DNA of 64,000 bases from DASUTB01 sp036374835 (GCA_036374835.1 DASUTB010000036.1:11676-75675); one strand, 5' to 3'; positions 42,240 through 51,270 are shown, counted from the first letter of the stretch. Program-made: numbers and translations. The notes: generated from the letters alone by a model not told the origin.

Positions 42240-43703
42240 TCAACCACCCCGCTGTCCGACGCGCAGCCGAAAGCCGTCCTTCTCGACAGCCAAGTGGGAG
42301 AGCCTGGGCCGGGTCTCGAGCTCGCGGAGCAGCTCCATGACCGGTTGGAGGTCCGGGTTGTAGTAGTCGTCCGCGGGCCCGGTGGCCAGCATCGCGTCGA
42401 CCTGCTGCTCCGGCATCGTCGCGCGGAGCAGGAACTCCTCGTCGGAGATCCCGGGACGGAACTTCCTGCGCTGTTCCTCGGGTGGTACCGGCCCGGGCTC
42501 GCGCTCGATCTCCTTCGCCCGTCGCTGCCCGAGGATGCGGTCCTTGACCTGCGGCTCGATCGGTCCCGCCGGGCTGCCGAAGCTACCGAGCACGTAACGG
42601 ATGAGCTGATCGGAGACCGTCTCGTAGCGTTCCGCGCCGATGAGATTCGCCAGCGCCTGGGAGACGACGATCTGTGGGAACGGGGTGACCATGATCGGGT
42701 AGCCGAGTTCGGCCCGCACCTGGGTCAACTCGTCGATCAACTCGTCGTAGCGGTCCTCGAGGCCGAGCTCGGTGAGCTGACGCCGGGTGGTCGTCAGGGT
42801 GCCGCCGGCCAGCTGATGCCGCAGGAATGCCGCGTCGAACTCCTGCGGAGTCCCGAACGGCAGCTGTTCGGCGATCGCGACCCGGGTGAAGTACTCGGCG
42901 ACGACGCCAAGGAGCCGATCATCGACATCGACGGTGTGGCCCATCGCCCGCAGGTTCGGTACGACGCGCTGGACGTCCGGCAGCGACGAGCCGTTCGAGA
43001 GCGGGCCGCACGCCGTCTGCACCACCTCGATACCGAGGTCGGGCACGATCGGGTAGGTCTGCGGCGACAGCCCGATCGTCGTGTGCGAGTGCAGCTCGAG
43101 CGGCTTGCCGTCCAGCGCGGCCATCAGCGCCGGAATCAGCGTGCGGGCGCGCTCCGGGGTCAACAGGCCCGACGGATCTTTGATGTAGACCCGGTCGACC
43201 GACTGGCATTGCGCCATCTGCTTGGCGAGGCCGGCGTAGAAGGCGTCGTCGTGGACCTCGCTCAGCGTGTAGATGAGCGCTGCGACCACCTCGCCCCCGG
43301 CCTCCTTGATCGCCTTCGCGGAGGCCAGCAGGCTGGCCATATCGTGCATCGGGTCGAGTAGTGCGAACCGTGAGATCCCGTTCGCGACAAGGCACCGGTA
43401 GACGAGCCTCATGAAGTCGGGATGGGCCCGTTCCCAGGAGATGAACCGGAAACCGGTGATGAACTGTAGCGGCGTGTGCGGCATCGCCGCATGGGTCCGC
43501 CGGATGCGCTCCCATGGATTCTCGCGATGATTGCGTACCGCGATGCCCATATGGGTACTGCTGGTGAAATCGATCGCCCGCAGACCCACCCGGTCCAGTA
43601 CCGGTGCGATCTCGAGGATCTGCCGGGTCGGGAACTTCGTCGCGCCCCACAGGCTCTGATTGCCGTCCCGTATCGAGACGTCCACCAGCTCGATGTTCGC
43701 CAC
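42240..43703 (-). CDS. Biotin-dependent carboxyltransferase (pyruvate carboxylase / oxaloacetate decarboxylase alpha type)
   Basis: A 487-residue DRE-TIM-like carboxyltransferase without a biotinyl domain. The N-terminal metal Asp13 is in DVSIRDGNQSLWG; the Lys175 in RVYIKDPSGLL corresponds to the carboxylated Lys of pyruvate carboxylase; H205 and H207 in LHSHTTIGL are the expected metal ligands. It transfers CO2 from carboxybiotin to an acceptor, or the reverse. Differences from pyruvate carboxylases (HSHTT for HTHDT, AGGTLTTT for PGG-x-x-TN) suggest another acceptor. GTG 43703 with GGAGG ten bases before decides the start. It lies 5 nt after the carrier gene and closes the five-gene operon. 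Confidence 0.82.
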   Translation of the reverse strand: MANIELVDVSIRDGNQSLWGATKFPTRQILEIAPVLDRVGLRAIDFTSSTHMGIAVRNHRENPWERIRRTHAAMPHTPLQFITGFRFISWERAHPDFMRLVYRCLVANGISRFALLDPMHDMASLLASAKAIKEAGGEVVAALIYTLSEVHDDAFYAGLAKQMAQCQSVDRVYIKDPSGLLTPERARTLIPALMAALDGKPLELHSHTTIGLSPQTYPIVPDLGIEVVQTACGPLSNGSSLPDVQRVVPNLRAMGHTVDVDDRLLGVVAEYFTRVAIAEQLPFGTPQEFDAAFLRHQLAGGTLTTTRRQLTELGLEDRYDELIDELTQVRAELGYPIMVTPFPQIVVSQALANLIGAERYETVSDQLIRYVLGSFGSPAGPIEPQVKDRILGQRRAKEIEREPGPVPPEEQRRKFRPGISDEEFLLRATMPEQQVDAMLATGPADDYYNPDLQPVMELLRELETRPRLSHLAVEKDGFRLRVGQRGG

Positions 43704-43708
43704 GATGG

Positions 43709-44194
43709 TCAGTCCTCCGGGCGAACGAGAATGAGGACCGTCTCTCTGTCCGCCGGCTGCGCATCGTCGACGAGGAACTCGACCACCACGCCGCGCACAT
43801 TGGCGTGGATCGAGTTGAACAGCTTCATCGTCTCGAGCAGGCCGACGACGGTGTCCTCGGTCACCTCGCTTCCGATGTCGACGTATGGCTCGGCTCCGGG
43901 CTTCGGTGCACGGTAGAAGGTGCCCGGCAGCGGCGCTCGGATCGCGAGCAGCCCGGCCGGCACGGGGTCGTCTTGCTCGGCGGCCTGCCCTTCGGGCTCC
44001 GGCGCGGCCGGCTCCGCGATGTCGGCCGCTACGAGGTTCGGCGCGGACAGGACGCGCGACTCCTGTGTCCACCCTCCGCTTCCGGCACGGCGCAACGAGA
44101 CGTGGAGGCTGCCGGTCTGGACGTCGAACTCGTCGTACGAGAGCGAGTCCAGCAGGTTCACGATGTCCTGGACATCTTCGGGACGTAGGTGCAT
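43709..44194 (-). CDS. Biotin carboxyl carrier protein
   Basis: A 161-residue AccB-like carrier. Residues 1-40 form a short helical start, 45-80 an acidic Ala/Pro/Glu linker, and 82-160 the biotinyl domain (AIRAPLPGTFYRAPKPGAEPY). The biotin acceptor is Lys124 in LLETMKLFNSIH (E-T-M-K instead of the commoner E-A-M-K). It would be charged by the biotin carboxylase at 32501 and feed the carboxyltransferase at 42240. The ATG overlaps the HAD gene stop, so translation is coupled. A frame upstream remains open but is shadow coding. Confidence 0.9.
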   Translation of the reverse strand: MHLRPEDVQDIVNLLDSLSYDEFDVQTGSLHVSLRRAGSGGWTQESRVLSAPNLVAADIAEPAAPEPEGQAAEQDDPVPAGLLAIRAPLPGTFYRAPKPGAEPYVDIGSEVTEDTVVGLLETMKLFNSIHANVRGVVVEFLVDDAQPADRETVLILVRPED

Positions 44195-45048
44195 CACGAT
44201 GAGGCTCCGGCCAACGCGGGCAGCACCGAGAACAGGTGCCCGATGTCGGGGATCACAAGATCGGGACGCCGGTCGCCCTCCAGACGATCGATCTCCTCCC
44301 GCGGTTTCTCGCCGGTCGTTCCCGACAGCACGAGCGCGGTCGGCGCGCCTGCCGCGCGTCCCATGACGATCTCGACGTCCACGTCGTCGCCGACAACGAG
44401 CACCTCGGGAATGTCCACGCCGGTGCGCGCGGTGATCGCCTCCATGGAGACCGCGGACGGCTTGCCGATGACGGTCGGCACGGTCTCGGTGATGTGTGCG
44501 ATACCCGCGCCGACCGCGCCGGACAGCGAAACCCCGCGGGTGCCCTTGCGGAAGTAGTACCTGGCCATCGAGGTCGCGAGGAACGCAGCGCCGTTCCAGA
44601 TGGCGTGGCACGCCGCTTCGATCTTCTCGCCGTTGATGTCCACGTCATGGGCGACCAGGACGACGTCGATCTCGTCCGCGTCCGGCCCGACGACCTTGGT
44701 GCCGCTGCGAAGCAATGGCTCGCGTGCCCCGTCGCCGCCGATTACCAGCACGCGGGCTCCTGGGTAGTGGCGTTCCAGATAGGTGGCGGCGACCAGAGCC
44801 GGCGTGATGAGGTCGCCGTCGTCGATCGGCAGGCCGTGCTTGCGGAGTTCGTGAGCGTAGTGCTCCGGCACGTGGGTCGTGCCGTTGGTGTAGACGACCA
44901 CCCGGATGCCGCACTGGCGAAGCCGGTTGATCACCTCGTCCGCGCGGGGCATCAGGTCGCCGCCGGCACCTCCCGGTCCTTCCGGAACGACCAGCGTGCC
45001 GTCCACGTCGAACATCACCGCTCGCACGCCGGAGAGCTGTCGGCTCAT
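44194..45048 (-). CDS. HAD-IIA family phosphatase (NagD/4-nitrophenylphosphatase-like)
   Basis: A 284-residue HAD phosphatase. The nucleophile Asp and acid Asp are in MFDVDGTLVV near residues 14-16, motif II Thr is in VVYTNGTTHV, motif III Lys is in TVIGKPSAVSMEA, and motif IV is VVGDDVDVEIVMGRAAG. The cap lies between motifs II and III, as in the IIA group. It hydrolyses phosphate esters; here it could remove phosphate from a product or act on a wrongly phosphorylated intermediate. ATG 45048 is preferred over TTG 45057. It is embedded between the kinase-like subunits and the biotin carrier. Confidence 0.83.
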   Translation of the reverse strand: MSRQLSGVRAVMFDVDGTLVVPEGPGGAGGDLMPRADEVINRLRQCGIRVVVYTNGTTHVPEHYAHELRKHGLPIDDGDLITPALVAATYLERHYPGARVLVIGGDGAREPLLRSGTKVVGPDADEIDVVLVAHDVDINGEKIEAACHAIWNGAAFLATSMARYYFRKGTRGVSLSGAVGAGIAHITETVPTVIGKPSAVSMEAITARTGVDIPEVLVVGDDVDVEIVMGRAAGAPTALVLSGTTGEKPREEIDRLEGDRRPDLVIPDIGHLFSVLPALAGASS

Positions 45049-45060
45049 GTCGATCAAGGG

Positions 45061-46152
45061 CTATACCTTCTTCTTGCCGGTGGCGAGCAGTTGCCTGATG
45101 ACATAGTCGGTCTTCGACGGCAGCGGCGTGGCGATGGGCTCGCTCGCATGCCGCGAGGCGGTGATCGGCCGCGACTGCAACAGAGTCAGTTGCGGCGTGT
45201 CGCCGGCGCCGCGGGTCAGCGCCCATTCGATGTCCTGAGCAGCGCCGTAATGCCGCTCGAGCCGGACGCCGTACTCGGCGAGTTGCTGCGCGGTATCGTC
45301 GTCCAGGCACAGCTGCGTAGCCTCGTGCTCGGGAACCTGCTCGCACCTCGTCCCGCCGGTCTCCCGGTCCGGCACGTAGCGCAACTGCTTGTATCCCGGC
45401 TCCCGCTTGACGACATCGCGGGTGACCTTGTTCACCCAGATCTCGTCAGGGGTGACCTCCCCCCCGACGACGCTGACTCCGAGCCCGAGCCCGGCTTCGA
45501 TCGCCACGATCGAGCGGTCGTTGGTCCTCGGGCTGACGGTGAACATCACCCCGGCAACGTCGGCGTCGACCATCTGCTGGATCCCGACGCTCATCCCGGC
45601 CGTCTCGATCGGCGATCTTCCGCCGGTCAACTGCGCCCGGTACGACAGCGCGTGCGGCGAGAAGTAGCTCGCCCAGCAGCGCCGCACCGACAACTCGAGT
45701 TCCTCCGCGCCTCGCACCCACAGATACGTCTCCTGCTGGCCGGCGAAGCTGGCCTCCTTGGAGTCCTCGCCGACGGCGCTGGAGCGGACCGCCATGGCCG
45801 GCTCGTCCTCACCCGCCTCCTGCGCTACGCGCTCGTACTCCAGCTCGATCAGGCTCAGCAGGGCGTCGGGTAACCGCACGTCCTCGACGATCGCCTGAAT
45901 CTGGTCGCTGGCCGCGCGCAACGACGGCATCGAGTCCGGGTCGGTCGCCGCCACGATCCGATCGACCTCGGTGTGCAGCCCGGTCTCGTCGCTGAACTGC
46001 TCGAATGCCGCGACCGTGACAGCGAACCCGGGTGGTACCGGGAAGCCGGCGCGGCGCATCTCCACCAGCGACGCACACTTTCCTCCCGCCACCGCGCGCA
46101 CGTCGCCCTCGAGGTCGTCGAACCACACCACAGGAGCCAGCTCAGCGCTCAT
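45061..46152 (-). CDS. PEP-synthase N-domain-like ATP-grasp subunit (phenylphosphate synthase beta-like)
   Basis: A 363-residue protein equal to the N-terminal nucleotide-binding half of PEP synthase/PPDK. Conserved segments are GGKCASLVEMRRAGFPVPPG, AVRSSAVGEDSKEASFAGQQ, IVAIEAGLGLGVSVVGGEV, WVNKVTRDV and LTLLQSRPIT at the end. It should bind ATP and phosphorylate the swivelling His of the partner encoded upstream at 46266. Its size matches the roughly 40-kDa subunit of phenylphosphate synthase. ATG 46152 has GAGGAGG eight bases before; the upstream in-frame extension is unlikely. Confidence 0.85.
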   Translation of the reverse strand: MSAELAPVVWFDDLEGDVRAVAGGKCASLVEMRRAGFPVPPGFAVTVAAFEQFSDETGLHTEVDRIVAATDPDSMPSLRAASDQIQAIVEDVRLPDALLSLIELEYERVAQEAGEDEPAMAVRSSAVGEDSKEASFAGQQETYLWVRGAEELELSVRRCWASYFSPHALSYRAQLTGGRSPIETAGMSVGIQQMVDADVAGVMFTVSPRTNDRSIVAIEAGLGLGVSVVGGEVTPDEIWVNKVTRDVVKREPGYKQLRYVPDRETGGTRCEQVPEHEATQLCLDDDTAQQLAEYGVRLERHYGAAQDIEWALTRGAGDTPQLTLLQSRPITASRHASEPIATPLPSKTDYVIRQLLATGKKKV

Positions 46153-46265
46153 TACCTTCGCCTCCTCATCGAGTGAGACCCGATCGGATTCCACCTGTAC
46201 ATACCCAGCGGGTCGCCCACGTCACCGAAACGGGGAAGCGGGCGACCCACCGTTGCTCGTCCGGT

Positions 46266-48098
46266 TCAGTCATCGAGGATCGTCACCACTCCGGTGTTGC
46301 CGTCGACCCGAACGCGCTGACCGGTCTTGATCGCGCGGGTCGCTTTGCCCGATCCAACGATGGCGGGCAGCCCGTGCTCCCGGCACACGATCGCGGCGTG
46401 CGACATCATGCCGCCGCCGTCCGCGACGCAGGCGGCGATCCGGCTGAACACCGGTGTCCAGCTGGGGTTGGTCGTCGGCGCGATCAGGATCTCGCCCTCC
46501 TGCACCGTGTCCATCTGGTCCACGCCATGCACGACGCGGGCCGGGCCCTCAGCCACCCCCGAGGACGCCGCGGTGCCACGTACCTGCCGGGTGTCGGCAT
46601 CGACCGGCGCCGCCCACTCGCGCAGGGCATCTCCGTCGATGCCCCACAGCATCGACAGTACGGGGTCGCCGACGACCTCGGGTACCGGACCGAGCGCGGG
46701 CGGTGGCGTCCAATCCCGTAGCCGATCGATGATCTCCCGGCGGCGCTGCACGATCGGCGGCCAGTACTTCGATCCGCGAGCGGGCCACTCACCGGCCCAC
46801 GACAGCAGCATGTCGAGCAGTGCCTCGTAGACCTCGGTCTGGTGCAGGTAGAAGATGTCCTCGGTGTCCGGCCAGAACCCGTACTGGACGAACACCCGGG
46901 ACAGGTCCCGGACCTTGTTGTAGAACAGCCCGTGCCACCAGTGCTCGATGTAGAACTTGTGACCCTCGATGTGCAGCGAGACCAGCCGGGCCAGTCCCAG
47001 CATGTCGTCGAACGCCTTGCGGTCGTCATCGGACTCGAGCAGGTCACGGTACGCCTGCGCGACCCGCTCGCCCTCGGCGCGCTGCCGGTCCTGGGGCCGC
47101 GAGAGATCCTTGCCGGCCCGTAGGTCGGCGATGTACCCACGGACACCGGTGACGATCATCCGGGGGTCGTCGATCCAGGCCCGGTCGTGCGAGTACATGC
47201 CGTCGCCGGTGTTGACCATGAACCACGGGTACTTGCTCTTGTCGTACTCCTCCAGCCACTTGCGGCCCGCGTCGGAGGCCCGCAGGCGCTCGAAGGTCTC
47301 GTCGGCCGATCCACCGCCGTTGAACGTTTCGTCCAGGTCGAGCTCGACCGCCACCTGCGCGAGTCGCTTCAGCTCATCGTCCGCGCGGTTCATGGTCGTA
47401 TCCATACCTGTGATGACCATGTTGGCGATGGACTGCTTGTCGATCTCGGGGAACGCCTGCTGGCAGAACTCGAAGAACGTGTGGTAAGCCCCGAACCCGA
47501 TCAAGATCATTTCCATGTGGAAATGCCAGGCCAGGTGTTTGGCCTCCATCAGGCGGTTGAAGTACTGGTGCATCTCGTAGCCCGCACCGTGTGCTTGATG
47601 GTTCGTGACCAGCGACATGTCCTCGAGGTCGGGGAGCTCCGGCATCTCCAGGGCCTCGAGCTTGGCGATCTCGGCCTTGGTCCGCTCCATCCAGTCTTTC
47701 TCGATCTCGGACCAGTTCTCGTAGTAGTGCCCGGCTCGCTGGCCGAACGTCTCGGCGCGGGTCTGGAGCTGCTCCGGATCCAGGATCGGGTTCCCGCTCA
47801 GGTATCCGTAGCCGTTCACGATGCGGAAGTCCACGCCGGTCGACGGCGGCAGCTGGAAGATCCGGTTGTTGCGGTTGGCGATCGCGATGTAGCAGAACTC
47901 CGGTGTGACCAGGTCGAACGGCTTGAGGGGATCCATGAGGTGGTAGCGGTTCTGGAACCAGAACTTGCTTCGCTCGTAGTCCGCGCGGTCCTCGCTGAAG
48001 ACCGCGTAGTACGGGTACATCTCCTCCCAGCCCTCACACCCTTCCGGCGTGGGGATCGAAAGCGGATCCGGAAACGCGCTGGTGTGCTCGTCAGCCAT
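46266..48098 (-). CDS. PEP-synthase-like phosphotransferase subunit (phenylphosphate synthase alpha-like)
   Basis: A 610-residue protein. The C-terminal 100 residues are the swivelling phosphohistidine domain: GTAASSGVAEGPARVV then GGGMMSHAAIVCREHGLPA with His567 as expected phospho-acceptor. Residues 1-500 form a helical domain starting FPDPLSIPTPEGCEGWEEMY, as in the 70-kDa subunit of phenylphosphate synthase; it probably binds the acceptor. The PEP/pyruvate TIM barrel of PEP synthase is absent, so PEP is not the product. With the 45061 subunit it should transfer the beta-phosphate of ATP to a phenol or enol. ATG 48098 has AGAGGGG upstream. It is the first gene of the operon. Confidence 0.82.
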   Translation of the reverse strand: MADEHTSAFPDPLSIPTPEGCEGWEEMYPYYAVFSEDRADYERSKFWFQNRYHLMDPLKPFDLVTPEFCYIAIANRNNRIFQLPPSTGVDFRIVNGYGYLSGNPILDPEQLQTRAETFGQRAGHYYENWSEIEKDWMERTKAEIAKLEALEMPELPDLEDMSLVTNHQAHGAGYEMHQYFNRLMEAKHLAWHFHMEMILIGFGAYHTFFEFCQQAFPEIDKQSIANMVITGMDTTMNRADDELKRLAQVAVELDLDETFNGGGSADETFERLRASDAGRKWLEEYDKSKYPWFMVNTGDGMYSHDRAWIDDPRMIVTGVRGYIADLRAGKDLSRPQDRQRAEGERVAQAYRDLLESDDDRKAFDDMLGLARLVSLHIEGHKFYIEHWWHGLFYNKVRDLSRVFVQYGFWPDTEDIFYLHQTEVYEALLDMLLSWAGEWPARGSKYWPPIVQRRREIIDRLRDWTPPPALGPVPEVVGDPVLSMLWGIDGDALREWAAPVDADTRQVRGTAASSGVAEGPARVVHGVDQMDTVQEGEILIAPTTNPSWTPVFSRIAACVADGGGMMSHAAIVCREHGLPAIVGSGKATRAIKTGQRVRVDGNTGVVTILDD

Positions 48099-48181
48099 GA
48101 CAACCCCTCTCTGCGTTGTGGCGGTTAGCCGACCTGGCAATGGACTCCTTGACTCCACTGTGTTGAGATACCGAGCTTTTG

Positions 48182-48209
48182 ACAATATTTCTGACTTTTT
48201 TGTTGCCAA
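48182..48209 (-). promoter_or_regulatory. Candidate sigma-70 promoter of the kinase/carboxylase operon
   Basis: On the minus strand TTGGCA (48209-48204) and TATTGT (48187-48182) are 16 nt apart in an unusually AT-rich stretch. A start near 48175 would leave a leader of about 77 nt before the ATG at 48098. Confidence 0.4.
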
Positions 48210-48848
48210 GAATGGTGACTTCCTGGCCGACGACCGGTCCTTCCATGCCGTTCCATCAACCCGACCCGGTCGGCCGTCGGCGCTGCGCCCGACGGGATGA
48301 ACGACGTGATGAGCCTCGCCCTAAGCCGGCACGAGCCCCCGCAGCCGGATGTCCCATCTCTTTGATCACCACGGTCACTCATTCCCGGGATCGGCCTGGG
48401 TACGAAACCGGCTCCCCCGATCTCCACTCACGACTCGGACTACTTGACGGGCGGTCGCCGGACCGCCGGCATTATCGGTGTTCGCACAGCGCACGCCCTG
48501 TGCACGTGCGCCAAAGTTAGGGACGGGCTTTCGCGCCCGTCAACACAGGTTTGCGCCGGGCGGAAGAGTCGCTATCGCCGGGCCGGACGACCGTCCCGCG
48601 CGGCGACGACCTCGGGACGCCCGCTCTGGATCGGCGGGCGCCGGCAATCGCGCCCGGCGGCGGTCAACCGGCCAACTTGGATACCTCCGCGAGAGCGGAC
48701 GCCGCGGTCGGTAAGGCCCTTGCCGCGGCAGATTTCCAGTGACAAAATTGGCGAAGAAATTGTCGACCATCTTTTGGTCCTTAATCCGTTGGCTGCGCAG
48801 CGTCGCGCCTCGCGGTGCGTGGCCCGTCAACCGAAGGGCGGCATAGAC
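48210..48848. other. Intergenic region between divergent operon and aldehyde dehydrogenase
   Basis: About 640 bp without a supportable gene; open frames here lack ribosome sites and family similarity. It holds a GC hairpin at 48532-48551 (GACGGGC pairing with GCCCGTC) and an AT-rich segment around 48740-48785 that may carry the aldehyde dehydrogenase promoter. Confidence 0.5.
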
Positions 48849-50324
48849 GTGAGTCTTACTACAGCCAGCGAACAGGTCGCGACCGAACTCTTTATCGGCG
48901 GTGAGCCCAAACGGCTCGACGAGCGCCTCGAGATCTACGACCCGGCCGACCCGTCGACGTTGGTCGGCACCGCCGCAGCAGGCAGTAAGGAGGACGCGCG
49001 AGCTGCGGTCGCCGCGGCCAAAGACGCCTTTCCCGCCTGGTCCGCGCTGTCCGCCACCGAACGGGCCGCCAAGATCGGCGCCGCGATCGAAGGCCTCGAT
49101 GCAACCCGGGACGAGGACGCGCGGATCCTCACCCTGGAAAACGGCAAGCCGTTCCAGGAATCGTGGATCGACATCATGGTCCTGTCGGTCCGCACCGGAC
49201 TTGCCCTCGAGTTGGCCGATCAGGTCGAGGCCGTGGAACAACTCCCCGGCCCGCCCGCGGACACGGCCATCACGTACGAGCCGCTCGGGGCCGTAACGAT
49301 CATCGTGCCGTTCAACTGGCCGCTCGCCATTCTCGGCGCGTCGCTGCCGCACGCGCTCCTTGCGGGCAACACCGTTGTGGTCAAGCCGCCGCCGTCCACG
49401 CCGCTGGCGATGGCGAGGGTGGTCTCCCGGATGGCCGAGAAGTTGCCTCCCGGCGTACTCAACGTCGTTACCGGCCGGGACGAGGAGATGTCACCGCTGA
49501 TCCAGAACACCGACGTGGCGAAGGTGTGCTTCACCGGCAGCGTCGGCGGCGGTAAGAAGATCATGGAGCTAGCGGCGTCCACGCTCACCCGCGTCACGCT
49601 CGAGCTCGGGGGTAACGACCCCGCCGTGATCCTCGATGACGCCGAACTCGACGACGCGGCGCTCGACCGGCTGTACAGCGGCATCTTCGCCACGGCCGGC
49701 CAGATTTGCATGAACGCCAAGCGCGTCTACGTCCACCGGTCCCGCTACGACGAGGTCGTGGACGGGCTCAGCCGGCGCCTCGAGCAGGCGAAGATCGGCC
49801 ACGGGCTCTCGGAGGACACCACGATGGGGCCGCTACACCAGCGTCGCCAGAAGGAGTTCGTCGAATCGCTGGTGCAGGAGGCCAAGGACTCCGGCACCGA
49901 CGTGCGCGAATTCGGCGAGATTCCGTCCGAGCTGTCCGGCGGCAACTTCGTGCGGCCGGCGATCGTGCTGGACCCCGACTCCAACCTGCGGATCGTCACC
50001 GAAGAGCAATTCGGGCCGGTGATCCCGATCATTCCGTTCGATGACGATGACGAGGGCGTCGCCGCCGCCGACGACACGTGGGCCGGACTGTGCGGTTCGG
50101 TCTGGTCGTCCGACCCGAAGCGGGTCGATTCCGTTGCCAACCGGCTGACCTGCGGCTTCGTGTTCGTCAACGACCACGGCGCGACCCGGCTCGACCTGCG
50201 GGCGCCGTTCGGTGGCATGCGGCAGAGCGGCTTCGGGAGGGAGCAGGGCCTGCACGGCATCCGGGCCTTCCAGGACACCCGCTCGGTGAGCAGGGCGTAC
50301 TTCGACGAGGCGCCCTCGCACTGA
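48849..50324 (+). CDS. NAD(P)-dependent aldehyde dehydrogenase
   Basis: A 491-residue aldehyde dehydrogenase. The oxyanion Asn is in VPFNWPLAILG, the general base Glu in LELGGNDPAVIL, the nucleophilic Cys in AGQICMNAKRVYVH, and the Phe-containing GPVIPIIPF segment follows. It oxidises an aldehyde to the acid. GTG 48849 with AAGGG nine bases before gives the standard N-terminus (ATELFIGGEP); the frame is open far upstream. It is divergent from the kinase/carboxylase operon across 750 bp. It may serve either that pathway or the aromatic pathway to the right. Confidence 0.87.
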   Translation: MSLTTASEQVATELFIGGEPKRLDERLEIYDPADPSTLVGTAAAGSKEDARAAVAAAKDAFPAWSALSATERAAKIGAAIEGLDATRDEDARILTLENGKPFQESWIDIMVLSVRTGLALELADQVEAVEQLPGPPADTAITYEPLGAVTIIVPFNWPLAILGASLPHALLAGNTVVVKPPPSTPLAMARVVSRMAEKLPPGVLNVVTGRDEEMSPLIQNTDVAKVCFTGSVGGGKKIMELAASTLTRVTLELGGNDPAVILDDAELDDAALDRLYSGIFATAGQICMNAKRVYVHRSRYDEVVDGLSRRLEQAKIGHGLSEDTTMGPLHQRRQKEFVESLVQEAKDSGTDVREFGEIPSELSGGNFVRPAIVLDPDSNLRIVTEEQFGPVIPIIPFDDDDEGVAAADDTWAGLCGSVWSSDPKRVDSVANRLTCGFVFVNDHGATRLDLRAPFGGMRQSGFGREQGLHGIRAFQDTRSVSRAYFDEAPSH

Positions 50325-50345
50325 CCGCCGGATCCGCTCACCGGA

Positions 50346-50432
50346 ACTGGATTTGCTCACCTCGACGGCATCGATTCGAGTCAGATGCCTGGATTGCCGG
50401 AAACGAATCCCGTTTTGGTGAGCGAATCCAGT
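50346..50432. terminator. Inverted repeat between converging genes
   Basis: ACTGGATTTGCTCACC (50346-50361) pairs with GGTGAGCGAATCCAGT (50417-50432) with one mismatch. A related direct copy (GGATCCGCTCACC) precedes the left arm. Probably a bidirectional terminator for the aldehyde dehydrogenase and the 50449 gene. Confidence 0.5.
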
Positions 50433-50448
50433 CGAAGTGGTCGGCTGG

Positions 50449-51234
50449 TCAGGGGCTCTCGCTGCTCGTTGCGATCTTGTGGAGCCAGCGGATGGTGGCC
50501 TCGGTCATCCACGCCGGGCTATCGAGTGATTCGAGGTGCTCGAGGACGTCACGCATCTCGCGCTCGCGGCGCGCGGCATGCGCCCGGGTGCCCTCGAGCA
50601 GGCGCTCGACGAGCTGCTCGCCGCCGGAGTCCAGCTCGGCGATGATCTGTTCGCGCATCCACTGGGCGTCGCCCTGCCGCTCGGCCGCTGACAGCGTCTC
50701 GAACAGCAACGCGGCCAGGCCTTTCATGAACACGCTCCGTACCAGCTTGAGGCTGGCCGAGGCACCGGCACCGCCGGCCGGCTCTCCGATGACGGTGATC
50801 GGGATGCCGACCGGTGACAACAGATCCTCGAACCGTCGACTGCCGGGGCCACTGGCCAGCAGCGGCGTGCGGATCCCCGCCCGTGGCACTGGAGCGAGGA
50901 TCGCGACGTCGGTGAAGAGTGCGCCGTGTGCGGTGGCCGAGGATGACATCGCGGCCTTCGCGGCCGGCGAGCAGGTGTTCATGTCCGCATACACTGCGTC
51001 GTCGGCCAGGTGCGGAAGTGCCGCGCTGAATGCCGGCTCGGCCGCCGGGCCGCCGACCAGGCTCAGCACCAGATCGGCCGCGGACGCGGCCCCGGCTGGA
51101 TCGGCGGCTCTCGTGACCCCCGGGGGCGTAGCCGTTGCGATCGGGTCGAACGCGGCGACCTCCAGGCCGAGATCGGCGAGGCCGGCGGCATAGATGCTTC
51201 CTGCTTCGCCCAGGCCCAGGATGGCCAGCCGCAT
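50449..51234 (-). CDS. NAD(P)-binding beta-hydroxyacid dehydrogenase-like protein (DUF1932 type)
   Basis: A 261-residue protein with an N-terminal Rossmann fold (RLAILGLGEAGSIYAAGLADLG). A helical C-terminal domain (ASLKLVRSVFMKGLAALLFE) carries the Lys typical of 6-phosphogluconate/3-hydroxyisobutyrate dehydrogenases (LKLVRSV, near residue 165). The DMNTCSPAAKAAM segment corresponds to the substrate-binding loop. It probably oxidises a hydroxy acid. Homologues occur in aromatic-degradation loci, but the reaction is not known. It is divergent from the GntR regulator, with palindromes between them. Confidence 0.72.
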   Translation of the reverse strand: MRLAILGLGEAGSIYAAGLADLGLEVAAFDPIATATPPGVTRAADPAGAASAADLVLSLVGGPAAEPAFSAALPHLADDAVYADMNTCSPAAKAAMSSSATAHGALFTDVAILAPVPRAGIRTPLLASGPGSRRFEDLLSPVGIPITVIGEPAGGAGASASLKLVRSVFMKGLAALLFETLSAAERQGDAQWMREQIIAELDSGGEQLVERLLEGTRAHAARREREMRDVLEHLESLDSPAWMTEATIRWLHKIATSSESP

Positions 51235-51270
51235 CTGAACCTCCTCGTCGTCTCGCTTTAGTTCACTAAG

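Noticed and set aside
43704..44072. Upstream extension of the carboxyltransferase frame
   Set aside because: It overlaps the carrier gene in another frame; the GTG at 43703 with GGAGG gives the family N-terminus.
45061..48098. Ordinary PEP synthase or pyruvate phosphate dikinase split by frameshift
   Set aside because: The two genes are 113 bp apart in the order swivel subunit first, each with its own ribosome site, and the PEP-binding barrel is absent. The size pattern fits phenylphosphate synthase subunits.
48210..48848. Small protein genes in the divergent intergenic region
   Set aside because: Candidate frames lack ribosome sites, have shadow-type composition and no recognisable domain.
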